A model generated the notes under the pieces. That model was not told where the DNA came from. It ran no database searches and worked only from the letters and a program-made list of their open reading frames with translations. A stretch of DNA of 64,000 nucleotides, from contig JACRPS010000029.1 in NCBI GenBank assembly GCA_016223085.1, positions 146,421-210,420 of the forward strand, read 5' to 3'. A program made the translations under genes and the position numbers. This stretch comes from Chloroflexota bacterium (lineage in GTDB: Bacteria > Chloroflexota > Anaerolineae > Aggregatilineales > Phototrophicaceae). Below, piece after piece: positions 25,345 through 34,149 of this stretch (within the stretch, counting starts at the first letter, position 1; each line of letters begins with the position of its first letter).

Positions 25345-25982
25345 GCATCACGCTGGCCCAACTCCGCGCGGCAGTGGAACTGCCGGAGTTTGACGCACAG
25401 GCGGCGCAGCTAGCGATGGCGCCACACAAGCCGCGGATTCGCCCGGAAACCGGCGCGCGGCAGGCCGGCGTGCTCGTCCTCGTCTATCCCGAACTGGACG
25501 ACCGGCTACAGCTGGTGCTGACGCGGCGCACCGATACGCTGCGCGGCCACAGCGGGCAGATCAGCTTCCCCGGCGGGCGGCGCGACCCGCAGGACGAGTC
25601 GTTTGCCGCGACGGCGCTGCGCGAAACCTGCGAAGAACTGGGCCTGTGCGAGCAAGACATTACGATCCTCGGCGCGCTGACGCCGATTTACATCCCCCCC
25701 AGCAATTTTGAAGTGTTCCCGACGGTAGGCGCGCTGCCGCTGCCGCCGGTGTTCCACCCCAATCCCGCCGAAGTGGCAGAAGTGCTGCCTTTTCCGGTCG
25801 ACAACCTGCTTGACCCGCGTTATAAATCAACCGAAGACTGGACGTTCCAGGGGATGGCGGTGCGCATCCCGTTTTACACCGTTGGCCCGCACAAGGTGTG
25901 GGGTGCGACGGCGATCATGCTGAGCGAACTGGAACACCGCCTGCGCCGCGTGGTCCTACCGACCGGCATCCCCAACCCGTAG
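25341..25982 (+). CDS. Nudix hydrolase (CoA pyrophosphatase-like)
   Basis: A 213-residue Nudix protein. The box GGRRDPQDESFAATALRETCEELGL fits G-x5-E-x7-RE-x2-EE-x-G-hydrophobic. The preceding TDTLRGHSGQISFPGG matches the NudL/CoA-diphosphatase subfamily, which splits coenzyme A or related dinucleotides. ATG 25341 is used because it overlaps the methyltransferase stop (ATGA); a GTG further upstream is possible. It is the last tightly coupled gene of the operon starting at the E2-like gene. Confidence 0.9.
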   Translation: MSITLAQLRAAVELPEFDAQAAQLAMAPHKPRIRPETGARQAGVLVLVYPELDDRLQLVLTRRTDTLRGHSGQISFPGGRRDPQDESFAATALRETCEELGLCEQDITILGALTPIYIPPSNFEVFPTVGALPLPPVFHPNPAEVAEVLPFPVDNLLDPRYKSTEDWTFQGMAVRIPFYTVGPHKVWGATAIMLSELEHRLRRVVLPTGIPNP

Positions 25983-26044
25983 GGCCGGTAGGCATGGGGC
26001 AACGCGTGCTGCGCCCCACAGGCAGCAGGATAAGGTTTGGGCTG

Positions 26045-26102
26045 GCGTCGCCGGGGGTGAAAACTGCCCGGCTGAATGAAAAAAGCTCACTGAAGGGGCT
26101 GG
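26045..26102. repeat. Degenerate two-hairpin intergenic repeat
   Basis: The segment GCCGGGGGTGAAAACTGCCCGGC, then GAAAAAAGCTCACTGAAGGGGCT, is a diverged copy of the two-hairpin family also found at 27189, 29655, 32402, 52717 and 55508. Confidence 0.6.
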
Positions 26103-26192
26103 TCAGTGTGCTCCAGTCAAAACGATTGTAATTAACTTTTTAACAGATACACTCTGACTGCCAATCGCCAAGTGCCAGAAGGAGAAGCCGCG

Positions 26193-27128
26193 ATGGACGA
26201 GGGCTACGTACTGGTGATCGGTTCCGCCGGAATTGACGTGAAGGGGCGGGCGCTGGCCGAGGAGCTACGATGGGGCGCGTCCAACCTGGGGCGCGTGCGC
26301 AACAGCGTCGGCGGGGTGGCGCGGAATATCGCGGAAAATCTGGCGCGGCTGGAAGTGGACACCTTTCTGCTGACGGCGGTCGGGGATGACGTGGAAGGGC
26401 AGCGCGTGCTGCACCACTGCGAGGCGCACGGCATCAACTGCGCCTCCGTGCGGATGGTCGAAGGGGCGCGCACCGGCACGTATCTGGCACTGCTGAAGCC
26501 CAGCGGCGAACTGCTGGTGGCGCTGGGCGACTTTGAGGTGATGCGCTTCGTGGACAGCGACTATCTGCGGCAGCACGAAGCGCTGCTGGCCGACGCCGAC
26601 ATGGTGGTGATTGATGCCACGCTGTCGGAAGAAGCGCTGGCAACGCTGTTTGAACTGGCGGAGCGCCACCACGTGCGCGTCTGCGCCGACCCCACCACGC
26701 CGATGCTGGCGAGCCGGTTATGCCCGTATATCCCGCAACTGCATGTGGTCACGCCCAACGCCAGCGAAACGGCGGCGCTGTGCGGGCTGGTGGGCGAGGT
26801 ACATGACCACGAATCAGCCATTAACGCGGCGCGGCAGTTGGTGGCGATGGGCGCGTATATCGCGGTCGTGACGATGGGCGACAAGGGGCTGGCCTACGCC
26901 GACGGCAGCGGCGGGGGGTTCATCCGGGCGGTGCATACCAACGTGGTGGACTCGACCGGCGCGGGCGATGCGCTGACCGGCGCGGTGATCTTCGGCCTGC
27001 TGAACGAAGTGCCGCTGGACGAGGCGATGCGGCTGGGGGTGACGGCGGCCTCGCTGACGCTGCAAACGACGGAAACGGTGCTGCCGAATTTGAGCCAGGA
27101 ACTGCTGTACGACCAGTTGGCGATTTGA
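26193..27128 (+). CDS. PfkB-family kinase (pseudouridine-kinase-like)
   Basis: A 311-residue ribokinase-fold kinase. VIGSAGIDVKGRA at the start, ASNLGRVRNSVGGVARNIAENLARL (substrate GG loop) and the late anion-hole motif VVDSTGAGDALTGAVIFGLL with the catalytic Asp are all present. The N-terminal pattern resembles pseudouridine/nucleoside kinases (PsuK) more than fructokinases, but no PsuG homolog is adjacent. ATG 26193 follows AGAAGGAGA; the earlier GTG at 26172 is disfavoured. It is 210 bases from the Nudix gene, so it is probably a separate transcript. Confidence 0.87.
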   Translation: MDEGYVLVIGSAGIDVKGRALAEELRWGASNLGRVRNSVGGVARNIAENLARLEVDTFLLTAVGDDVEGQRVLHHCEAHGINCASVRMVEGARTGTYLALLKPSGELLVALGDFEVMRFVDSDYLRQHEALLADADMVVIDATLSEEALATLFELAERHHVRVCADPTTPMLASRLCPYIPQLHVVTPNASETAALCGLVGEVHDHESAINAARQLVAMGAYIAVVTMGDKGLAYADGSGGGFIRAVHTNVVDSTGAGDALTGAVIFGLLNEVPLDEAMRLGVTAASLTLQTTETVLPNLSQELLYDQLAI

Positions 27129-27188
27129 CGGCAAGGGATGAGGGATGAGAAGCAGCGCGGGGAGTTAAAAAGGTTTGGCCGATCATTT

Positions 27189-27246
27189 GCTGCCGGACAC
27201 TGGAAGCCGTCCGGCTGAACAAAAAAGCCACCGGGAAGGTGGCTGA
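27189..27246. repeat. Two-hairpin intergenic repeat
   Basis: GCCGGAC...GTCCGGC is followed by GAACAAAAAA and then AGCCACC-5-GGTGGCT. On the minus strand the second hairpin followed by T6 resembles an intrinsic terminator. The flanking genes are both on the plus strand, so it more likely marks a mobile repeat family. Confidence 0.7.
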
Positions 27247-27347
27247 AAAGACGCATGAGCCATGTTCTGCTGGAAGCAGGCTGACCAAGAATGATCGGAA
27301 CATGTGGCTGCCGAAAACCAAGCGCGCCGTGAATGAGAGGTAGTGTT

Positions 27348-28517
27348 ATGCGGAAGTGGCTGGTTATCAGTATCGTCGTAATGCTCATGATCGCCGCGCT
27401 GCCAGCGCGGGCGCAGCAGACCGGCGGGCAGCGTTTGCCACTGCCGGGCGCGGACGCGTTTGAACGGGCGCAGGCGGCGCTGCAGGCGGGCGATTTTGAA
27501 GATGCGGTGCTGCAGGCCAGCCTGTTTGTGCTGGTGAACCCGACATACAGCCGGGGCTATTATCTGCGGGGGGTGGCGTATGCGCAGTTGGGCGACGCCG
27601 AGCGGGCGCTGGACGACCTGGACCGGGCGCTGCGGTACCCTGCGCCGGACGCGGCCTTCACCGCCAGCCTGTACAACATTCGCTCGATCATTCACGCGCA
27701 GATGGGCGAGACGGCGGCGGCGCTGGACGACCTGAGCGCGGCCATCGAAGCCACGCCAGACGACGCCGCGCTGTACGGGGCGCGCGCCACGCTGTACGGG
27801 GCGCAGGGTGAGCTGGACAAGGCGCTGGCGGATTACAACCGGGCGCTGGAACTGGACGCGACGGCAACAGCGGCCTACACCGGGCGGGCGCTGGTGTATC
27901 TGCGGCAGGATAAGCTGGCGGCGGCGCTGGAGGATTATAACCACGCGCTGGAGCAGAACCCGGACGACGTGGAGTCGCTGGCGCGGCGGGCTTCGATTTA
28001 CCTGCGGCAGGAGGACTTCGAGCTGGCACTGGCAGACGCGAGCCATGCCATCGATCTGCAGCCGGATGCCCCGGCGCTGTACCTGACGCGGGGGGCGGCC
28101 TATAACGGCCTGGGGCAGCACGCGGCAGCAGCGGCGGATTTCCACGAATGGCTGGAGCGCATCGGCCAGCAGACGGCCACGTACCAGGGCAAGCTGAATC
28201 CCGGCGAGTCGGTAGTGGCGCCGCTGGCGGCGGGCAAGGTCTACCGCTTTCCGTTCGAGGCGCAGGCCGGGCAGACACTGCGGCTGTCCGCCACCGCCCG
28301 CGAGGGGGCGGCGACCGACCCGTTGATCGTGCTGCTCGACGCGCAGGGCAACCCGGTGGCTGCCGACGATGACAGCGGCGGCGGGATGAACGCGCGGATT
28401 GACGCTTATGCCGCGCCGGAAAGCGGCACATACACGCTGCTGGTCGGCCATGCCGGCGGCAGCCCGGACGGGCCGGTGCGGGTGCTGCTGGAAGTGATTA
28501 CGGGCGTGACGCGATAG
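27348..28517 (+). CDS. Exported TPR-repeat protein with C-terminal PPC-like domain
   Basis: A 389-residue secreted protein. The start at 27348 gives a clear signal peptide (MRKWLVISIVVMLMIAALPARAQQ). Residues about 35-290 hold roughly seven tetratricopeptide repeats (for example LYGARATLYGAQGELDKALADYNRALELDA and AYTGRALVYLRQDKLAAALEDYNHALEQNP). The C-terminus, GKLNPGESVVAPLAAGKVYRFPFEAQAGQTLRLSA to YTLLVGH, is a bacterial pre-peptidase (PPC) beta-sandwich. It probably acts as a scaffold outside the membrane. GAGAGGTAG precedes the chosen ATG. Confidence 0.85.
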   Translation: MRKWLVISIVVMLMIAALPARAQQTGGQRLPLPGADAFERAQAALQAGDFEDAVLQASLFVLVNPTYSRGYYLRGVAYAQLGDAERALDDLDRALRYPAPDAAFTASLYNIRSIIHAQMGETAAALDDLSAAIEATPDDAALYGARATLYGAQGELDKALADYNRALELDATATAAYTGRALVYLRQDKLAAALEDYNHALEQNPDDVESLARRASIYLRQEDFELALADASHAIDLQPDAPALYLTRGAAYNGLGQHAAAAADFHEWLERIGQQTATYQGKLNPGESVVAPLAAGKVYRFPFEAQAGQTLRLSATAREGAATDPLIVLLDAQGNPVAADDDSGGGMNARIDAYAAPESGTYTLLVGHAGGSPDGPVRVLLEVITGVTR

Positions 28518-28571
28518 GCTGCCGATGCAAGGAGGTGCGATGCTCCGATAACTACCGGCTGGCCCCTGCCT

Positions 28572-28659
28572 GATGGTTAAATGAAAACCGATACATAGAT
28601 TTTTCGTAGGGGCGAACCGCCGGTTCGCCCCTACATTCGATGAATCTGTTTTCGGTCAT
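28572..28659. repeat. Composite REP element, type I (GTAGGGGCGAACC core with outer arms)
   Basis: The inner palindrome GTAGGGGCGAACC...GGTTCGCCCCTAC (28606-28634) is bounded by outer inverted arms. The left arm has AAAACCGATACATAGA. The right arm, reversed, has AAAACAGATTCATAGA, with two mismatches. The whole about 88-bp unit recurs at 36664-36751 and 38092-38179 and, without its right arm, at 40860-40922. It looks like a small non-coding mobile element. Confidence 0.85.
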
Positions 28660-28700
28660 CCATGAGATACGCGATTCTAGTGTAAGTTGGAGGTGGGGAA

Positions 28701-29651
28701 ATGGGTATTACAGCTGATGCGGTTCGGTTTCTGATCTGTGCCCGGCAGTCGGGCGTGTCGTTTGAGAATTTTTTAACGGTGGGCCGGCAAAACCTGATGG
28801 TGAGCGCCGCTGAACTGTCCGCAGTGTGCAGGCAGTTGAAGGTTGCCGGCGTCAGCGAGGAGAACATCAGGGCGGTGGTCGAACCCTATGCCGACCAACT
28901 GCTGAAGCTGCTGGGCGCCCAGCGGGTGGAGTCGCTGGATTACTCACCCTACGAAGGCGCGACCGTCATCCACGATCTGAACCAGCCAATCCCGCCTGAA
29001 CTGAAAGAAACCTTCGATGTGGTCTACGATGGTGGATCGCTGGAACATGTTTTTAATTTCCCGGTCGCTGTCAAAAACTGCATGGAGATGGTGAAGGTGG
29101 GCGGGCATCTCATCCTCCATACGCCAGCCAACAACTATTTTGGGCACGGCTTTTACCAGTTCAGCGCGGAACTGTTTTACCGGATTCTGGCGCCGGACAA
29201 CGGCTATCAGATCAAGCGGCTGATCGCCGCCGAAGATGTTCCGCCGGGACGATGGTACGAGGTGGCCGACTCGAAAACAGCGCAAAGCCGGGTGCAACTG
29301 GTGAATGACGTGCCGGTGTCGCTGCTGATTCTGGCGCAGCGGGTGGAACGGTCGGCGATTTTTGACCGGATACCGCAGGAATACAATTACGAGGTCGCCT
29401 GGACCAAACCGCCGCGCCGTGCCACGACGGCACAACCGGCCCGGCAAAATTCCGGCGTTCGCGCGATCAAACAGGTTTTGCAGCGGGTGAGTCCCGCCCT
29501 GCTGGCGAGGGTTCAAGCCAGCTACGGGGAGTATCGCCGGCGGCGGCGGGAAGCGCAGAAAAACAAAAGAAAGACGTTTCAGAACCGGAACATTTTTCGG
29601 CTGGTCAACAAACAGCGGCTGAGAACCCTGTCCGATCTTCAGTCCCGGTAA
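28701..29651 (+). CDS. SAM-dependent methyltransferase-like protein
   Basis: A 316-residue protein with a methyltransferase core that lacks the classical glycine-rich motif I. Instead RVESLDYSPYEGATVIHDLNQPIP, FDVVYDGGSLEHVFNFPVAVKNCMEMVKVGGHLILHTPANN matches the methyltransferase-11-like late motifs (GGSLEHV, KVGGHLILHTP). These occur in proteins from polysaccharide and secondary loci. The C-terminal about 80 residues are basic (RRRREAQKNKRK). GGAGGTGGGG precedes the ATG. It stands alone between repeats; substrate unknown. Confidence 0.78.
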   Translation: MGITADAVRFLICARQSGVSFENFLTVGRQNLMVSAAELSAVCRQLKVAGVSEENIRAVVEPYADQLLKLLGAQRVESLDYSPYEGATVIHDLNQPIPPELKETFDVVYDGGSLEHVFNFPVAVKNCMEMVKVGGHLILHTPANNYFGHGFYQFSAELFYRILAPDNGYQIKRLIAAEDVPPGRWYEVADSKTAQSRVQLVNDVPVSLLILAQRVERSAIFDRIPQEYNYEVAWTKPPRRATTAQPARQNSGVRAIKQVLQRVSPALLARVQASYGEYRRRRREAQKNKRKTFQNRNIFRLVNKQRLRTLSDLQSR

Positions 29652-29654
29652 GTC

Positions 29655-29712
29655 GGCGCCGGAGGCTGAAAGCCGTCCGGCTGAACGAAAAAAGCCACCT
29701 TTCAGGTGGCTA
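29655..29712. repeat. Two-hairpin intergenic repeat
   Basis: A copy of the family with GCTGAAAGCCGTCCGGCTG, GAACGAAAAAAG and the AGCCACC/GGTGGCT hairpin. It lies between convergent genes and could end transcription of the cupin gene on the minus strand or of neither. Confidence 0.7.
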
Positions 29713-29821
29713 GTGCACCAGGCACGATTACGTAACCGCGTTTGGGTGGAGTGTTTGTTGTAAGGGCGCAGCAAAGGAACCGCGCGCCGGCGGCTGTGTT
29801 CCGGCAAGGCGGGCGCAGGTT

Positions 29822-30301
29822 TCAGCCGGCTGGCAGCGTATCCCGAATGTACCGTTCCAGCGCCGCCAGATAGGCGTCGGCTTCCGGCGTGCCTTCGCGG
29901 GGCGCCCAGGGCGCGAACTGCTTGTGGGTGTCCGGGTGATACGGCCCCTGAATGATCTCCAGCACGGCGCAGGGGGTGAGCGCAACAAAGTTGTGGTAGG
30001 TGCGCGGCGGGATGTCCACGCCCCGCACCGGCCCGGCGGGGTCGAGCAGAAACAGTTCCTGAATGTCGCCAGTATCGGTGTACCAGAGCATGGCGGCGCG
30101 GCCTGTCAGCGCGGCGATCAGTTCCACCTTGTCCGGGTTTTCGTGTTTGTGGGGCGTCACGTAGCTGCCGGGCACGATGGCGTTAATCATACGCTGGACG
30201 GTTTCGTGATATTCGTGGAAATTATAGGGCACGCGCCGGCGCGGCGACGCGGCGGCCTGAGCAAGCAGCCGGTCAATCAGTTCCTGGGTGATGGGGCGCA
30301 T
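29822..30301 (-). CDS. WbuC-family cupin-fold protein
   Basis: A 159-residue cupin. SYVTPHKHENPDKVELIAALTGRAAMLWY carries the HxH...E cupin motif 1. GVDIPPRTYHNFVALTPCAVLEIIQGPYHPD carries motif 2 and the EIIQGPYHPDTHKQFAPWAPRE ending typical of WbuC-like proteins, which occur in polysaccharide gene clusters. The protein probably binds a metal and a sugar or lipid intermediate, but no reaction is established for the family. It is transcribed alone. Confidence 0.85.
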   Translation of the reverse strand: MRPITQELIDRLLAQAAASPRRRVPYNFHEYHETVQRMINAIVPGSYVTPHKHENPDKVELIAALTGRAAMLWYTDTGDIQELFLLDPAGPVRGVDIPPRTYHNFVALTPCAVLEIIQGPYHPDTHKQFAPWAPREGTPEADAYLAALERYIRDTLPAG

Positions 30302-30354
30302 TTTGTCTCCTGTACCGTTGCCAGTTTCCGGTTATCCGTTACCAGTTCAAGTAA

Positions 30355-30415
30355 GTCCGCGCCGCCAGGGGTTAAAACCACCCGGCTGGGTGAAAAAGCC
30401 CACTGAAGGGGCTGA
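30355..30415. repeat. Degenerate two-hairpin intergenic repeat
   Basis: GCGCCGCCAGGGGTTAAAACC, a GTGAAAAAGCCCACTGAAGGGGCT segment and a gaacaGGGTCC tail form a diverged repeat between the histidine kinase and cupin genes. No gene is seen in this gap. Confidence 0.5.
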
Positions 30416-30530
30416 GAAACCGCTTTCAGAACAGGGTCCGTGTTCTCTCGTTGATTGGTTTCGAGACCTTACTTTAATCCAAAATAGAGCAACTGTGAAC
30501 GGGTTTGCCTGAACGGTACGCGAAATACCA

Positions 30531-32210
30531 TTACACGCTGGATTGCAGCGGCAGAAACAGGCGGAAGGTGCTGCCCTGCCCCGGCGCGCTGTCCACTTCG
30601 ACGTGGCCGCCGTGCATCTCCGCGACGCGCTGGACAATCGCCAACCCCAGGCCAGAACCGCCGTTCATCACCTCGCGCGCTTTGGGGGAACGGTAGAAAC
30701 GGTTGAAGATCAGCGGCAGCACGTCCGGCTCGATGCCCATGCCAGTATCGCTAACCGTGACAACGGCGGCATTGTTGTGCTGAGCGGTGCGAATGCTGAT
30801 GGCGTGATCGTCCGGCGTATAGTTGACGGCGTTTTCGATCAGGTTGGTGATGGCGCGGTTGAGCGCCTCGCGGTCGGCGTTGACCGGGCGCAGGGCGGGG
30901 TCGAGCTGCACCTGAACCTCCAGCCGCTTCTTTTCAATCGGCAGGCGGAACTGCTCCTCCACCTGCTGCACCAGTTCATTCAAATCCAGCAGGTCCAGGT
31001 TCGGCTCCGGCAGATAGTCGAGCCGCGAGATCATGAGCAGGTCCTGAATGAGGCGGTTGAGCAGGTTGGCCTGCATCCGAATCATTTCAATTTTTTCCTG
31101 CCGTTTCTGCGGGTCAGTGTGGCGTTCGATTAAAAACAGGCTGGTCTGGATGATGGTCAGCGGGGTTTTGAGGTCGTGGCTGATGTTGCTGATAAAGGTG
31201 CGCAGCAGGTCCAGCCGTTCCTTTTCAACCGCTACCTCCACGCGCTCGCGTTCGGCGCGCAGCCGGTCCGTGATATCAACGGCCTGACCGATGGAATACA
31301 CGCTGCCGGAATTGGCGATCAGGCTGACCACCAGTTCCACCCGCCGGGTCTGACCGGATGGCGTGAGGATGTCCAGTTCGTAGCGGCGGGAAACCGATTC
31401 ACCGCGCTGGCGCCGGCGATACAGGTCAACGATGGCGTCACGGGTTTCCGACGGCAGCAGTTCGCGGAAGTCCAGGCCGACCATGGCCGAGGCGGGACGT
31501 TCGGCAATGCGAGCGGTTTCCTCGTTCACGTAGGTGAAGTGGAAATTATTGTCAATCATAAAGACACCGGCGGGGGAATGTTCCACCAGCAGCCGGAACT
31601 TCTCCTCGCTGGCGGCCAGCGCCTCCGCTGCCCGAATCCGTTCGGTGATGTCCAGGAAGGCCGTCGCCATGTGACCGGGCGCAGTCTGGAAGGCGTTGAT
31701 CTCGTAGATTCCCTCAAGGGACCCGCTGCGGTAGACAAACCGATCAGCGTGCCAGACGCCGCCGGACTGCGCCAGCCGGCGGTAAATCTGCGGAATCGGG
31801 GTGTCCACCAGGCCGGGAAAGGCTTCCTCAATCGTTTTGCCGATGAACTGGCGGTTATCCACACCGAGGATGCTGTCAGCAGCCGGATTCGCGCCGGTAA
31901 AGATAAGCCGCCCGTCGGGTGACAGCCGGTAGGTGTGCATCCCGACCGGGACACTTTCAACGATGCTGCGAAAGCGGGTTTCGCTCTCGCGCAAAACCAC
32001 GCCCACGCGCGTCAGTTCCACCACGCGGATGAGCAGGGAAACGGCAGTAGCGATGACCAGAAACAGGATCAGCAGGCCGGTGCCGGCGGTCAGCAGCGGC
32101 AGCAGCAGCGACACCAGAATAACCAGCCCCAGCGAAATAAAAATCACTAAAGTGGTGATGCCAACACGAGCCTGCACATCTCTTGTCATAAACCTGCCGG
32201 AGGGACGCAT
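30531..32210 (-). CDS. PAS-domain sensor histidine kinase
   Basis: A 559-residue membrane kinase. Two hydrophobic segments lie at residues 15-60 ([25 protein letters not shown]...). Two PAS domains follow, at about 80-195 ([30 protein letters not shown]) and 205-320 ([29 protein letters not shown]). The dimerisation/phosphoacceptor domain has [19 protein letters not shown] with the His. The ATPase domain has [23 protein letters not shown] and [19 protein letters not shown]. No response regulator is adjacent, so the partner is elsewhere. The signal is unknown. Confidence 0.92.
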   Translation of the reverse strand: MRPSGRFMTRDVQARVGITTLVIFISLGLVILVSLLLPLLTAGTGLLILFLVIATAVSLLIRVVELTRVGVVLRESETRFRSIVESVPVGMHTYRLSPDGRLIFTGANPAADSILGVDNRQFIGKTIEEAFPGLVDTPIPQIYRRLAQSGGVWHADRFVYRSGSLEGIYEINAFQTAPGHMATAFLDITERIRAAEALAASEEKFRLLVEHSPAGVFMIDNNFHFTYVNEETARIAERPASAMVGLDFRELLPSETRDAIVDLYRRRQRGESVSRRYELDILTPSGQTRRVELVVSLIANSGSVYSIGQAVDITDRLRAERERVEVAVEKERLDLLRTFISNISHDLKTPLTIIQTSLFLIERHTDPQKRQEKIEMIRMQANLLNRLIQDLLMISRLDYLPEPNLDLLDLNELVQQVEEQFRLPIEKKRLEVQVQLDPALRPVNADREALNRAITNLIENAVNYTPDDHAISIRTAQHNNAAVVTVSDTGMGIEPDVLPLIFNRFYRSPKAREVMNGGSGLGLAIVQRVAEMHGGHVEVDSAPGQGSTFRLFLPLQSSV

Positions 32211-32931
32211 AAAGGGGCCTTCCCGGTACTGGGACCCTACCTGCGGGGCGGTGATGGCCGGAAGCGGCGCAGGTTTAATTCATTATAGCTTACAACGCTG
32301 ACCGATACCTTAAAGAAATCCAGCGGGAAGGCAAATGGTGAGCGATGGCACAGGATAAGGGTGACAAGCGCAGGGGGCGATGGGGCAGCAGGACAAGGGG
32401 CGCCGGAGGCTGAACACCGTCTGGCTGAGTGAAAAAGCCACCTGGAAGGTGGCTGGTGGAGGTCGGCTGGAAGCGGCTTGCCGAGGCGCCGCCAGAGGCT
32501 AAAGCCGTCTGGCTGAATGGGCAGCCTGCGGCTGCTGAAAGCCCACTAAAGGGGCTATTCAGAAATCGGTTGTGTGCTTCTTAGTGTCTATCCATAAACC
32601 CTTCGTAGGGGCACGGCATGCCGTGCCCCTACTGGCAAATAAAAGAGGTTTACGGATAGGTTCTTAGCCCTTTCAGTGGGCCTGGTTTTTCGGTCAGCCC
32701 TGGGTTTGAACCCAGGGCATGCAAACCGAAACGTTCAATTGATGCGAATGGGCGACCTACCAGGTCACCCCTACATGACCAATGCCGTTTTATTTTTTAA
32801 CGTTCAGAAGGGGTCCAAGACCGTTTTCCGGAGTCCTTTCAGGAACTTTCTGGTTTAAGTCAGCCGAGCGTTTTGAGCCGAATCCCAGTATGCCGGGGCG
32901 CGCTGTGCCGCGCCCCGGACAGCGAGCCGTG
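32211..32931. other. 722-bp gene-free region packed with repeats
   Basis: No coding region is supported here. It holds a two-hairpin repeat (32402-32456), a diverged copy (32490-32555) and a composite type II REP element (32587-32668). A CCCTGGGTTTGAACCCAGGGC palindrome near 32699-32719 follows, and then a short CGACCTACCAGGTCAC segment. The minus-strand histidine kinase promoter should lie near 32210-32300. Confidence 0.7.
32587..32668. repeat. Composite REP element, type II (GTAGGGGCACGGC core with outer arms)
   Basis: The core palindrome GTAGGGGCACGGC...GCCGTGCCCCTAC (32605-32632) sits between outer inverted arms: CTATCCATAAACCC on the left and GGTTTACGGATAGG on the right. Copies lie at 39535-39598 (inverted), 43328-43411, 52946-53003 (left arm lost) and 63782-63857. 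Confidence 0.85.
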
Positions 32932-34149
32932 TTACGAGCGCGGCGTGGCCGTTGGTGACGGCGTGGGTGGGACATCCGCCGTGACAGCGGCGGTCGCCTC
33001 CCCGGTGGCGGCGTTTTCCGCCGGGCCGGTGGGCAGGCCGAGCCGCTCCAGTTCTTCGTCAATGATGGCAGCAAACACCTCGTAGGGCTGCGCGCCTTCC
33101 ACGCGCTGGCCGTTGATAAAGAATGTGGGCGTGCCGGAGACGCCGGCGTTCTGCGCGGCGGCCAGGTCGGTGCGCAGTTCGTCAACGTGGGTCTGGTTAT
33201 CCACGCAGGCGTCGAACGTGTCCACGTTTAAGCCCAACTGCTCAGCAAAGGCGGTCAGGGCGGCGCGGTCCAGGCTGCCCTGATTGGCAAACAGCAGATC
33301 GTGATACGCCCAGAACTGACCCTGATCGTCGGCGCACTCGGCGGCCAGCGCCGCCCAGCCAGAGGTCGGGCCGAGGATGGGCGCGTCGCGGAAGACAAAC
33401 CGCACACGGTCGCCGTAGTCGGCCAGCAGGCGCGGCAGGGTCTCCAGCGCGAAGTCACGGCAGTGCGGGCAGGAAAAATCGCTGAATTCGATGATGACGA
33501 CCTGCGCAGCAACCGGGCCAAGCGCCGGGTCATCGTCCTCGCTCACATCGGCGGGCTGGGCGGCGACGGCGGTCTGGGTCGCCTGTACGGCAAGCTGGCG
33601 GGCGGCCTGCTGGGTGGCCTGCTGCGCGACCTGCTGCGTCACCTGGGCAATGAGCGTCTCGATGACAGCTACCTGTACGGTGCTGACCAGCACCGGCACG
33701 TCGAGCGTGGGGGCCGGGGTGTTCTGCTGCGCGAGAATGTTCGACTCGATATTCGCGGCAAGGCGGGTCACGTCGAGGGTGGGCGCGCCGGTGGGTAGCT
33801 GCGCGATCAGCGTTCCTGGCAGATTGGCGGTACGGTCTTCAAACTGAGTCTGTTGTTCCGAGATACGCACATCAAGCTGGGCCAGCGTTGTCGCCACGGC
33901 GTCCGGCGACGGGGTGTAGCTGGCTGTCACCGTTGGTGAGGGTGTGGCTGTCGCGCTTGGTTGGAGCGTGTCGGTGGGCTGCGCGGTCAGCGTGGCGAAG
34001 ATGTCAGCAGCGATGGCCTGCGCCAGGGCGGTTACATCGAGGGTAGGCGCCGGTGTCGCGGTGGGGGTGGGCGACGACTGCGCCGCGCAACCGGCCAGCA
34101 GCGCGATCAGCAGCGCGGCCAGCAGCGCAGGGCGGAAACGGTTGGGCAT
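32932..34149 (-). CDS. DsbA-like thiol oxidoreductase, lipoprotein
   Basis: A 405-residue exported thioredoxin-fold protein. The start at 34149 gives a lipoprotein signal (FRPALLAALLIALLAGCAAQ), with AAAGG upstream. Residues 25-215 form a long linker. It contains three modules starting APTLDV (APTLDVTALAQAI, APTLDVTRLAANI, APTLDVPVLVSTV) and Gln-rich helical segments. The C-terminal domain holds CPHC in IIEFSDFSCPHCRDFALETLPRLL and SGTPTFFINGQRVEG with the cis-Pro loop. It probably makes or reshuffles disulfides outside the membrane. The sites after position 34150 belong to the divergent capsid gene. Confidence 0.88.
   Translation of the reverse strand: MPNRFRPALLAALLIALLAGCAAQSSPTPTATPAPTLDVTALAQAIAADIFATLTAQPTDTLQPSATATPSPTVTASYTPSPDAVATTLAQLDVRISEQQTQFEDRTANLPGTLIAQLPTGAPTLDVTRLAANIESNILAQQNTPAPTLDVPVLVSTVQVAVIETLIAQVTQQVAQQATQQAARQLAVQATQTAVAAQPADVSEDDDPALGPVAAQVVIIEFSDFSCPHCRDFALETLPRLLADYGDRVRFVFRDAPILGPTSGWAALAAECADDQGQFWAYHDLLFANQGSLDRAALTAFAEQLGLNVDTFDACVDNQTHVDELRTDLAAAQNAGVSGTPTFFINGQRVEGAQPYEVFAAIIDEELERLGLPTGPAENAATGEATAAVTADVPPTPSPTATPRS

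Noticed and set aside
28572..28659. Repeated palindromes as a CRISPR array
   Set aside because: Copies are dispersed single units between genes, not regularly spaced, and no cas genes are present.
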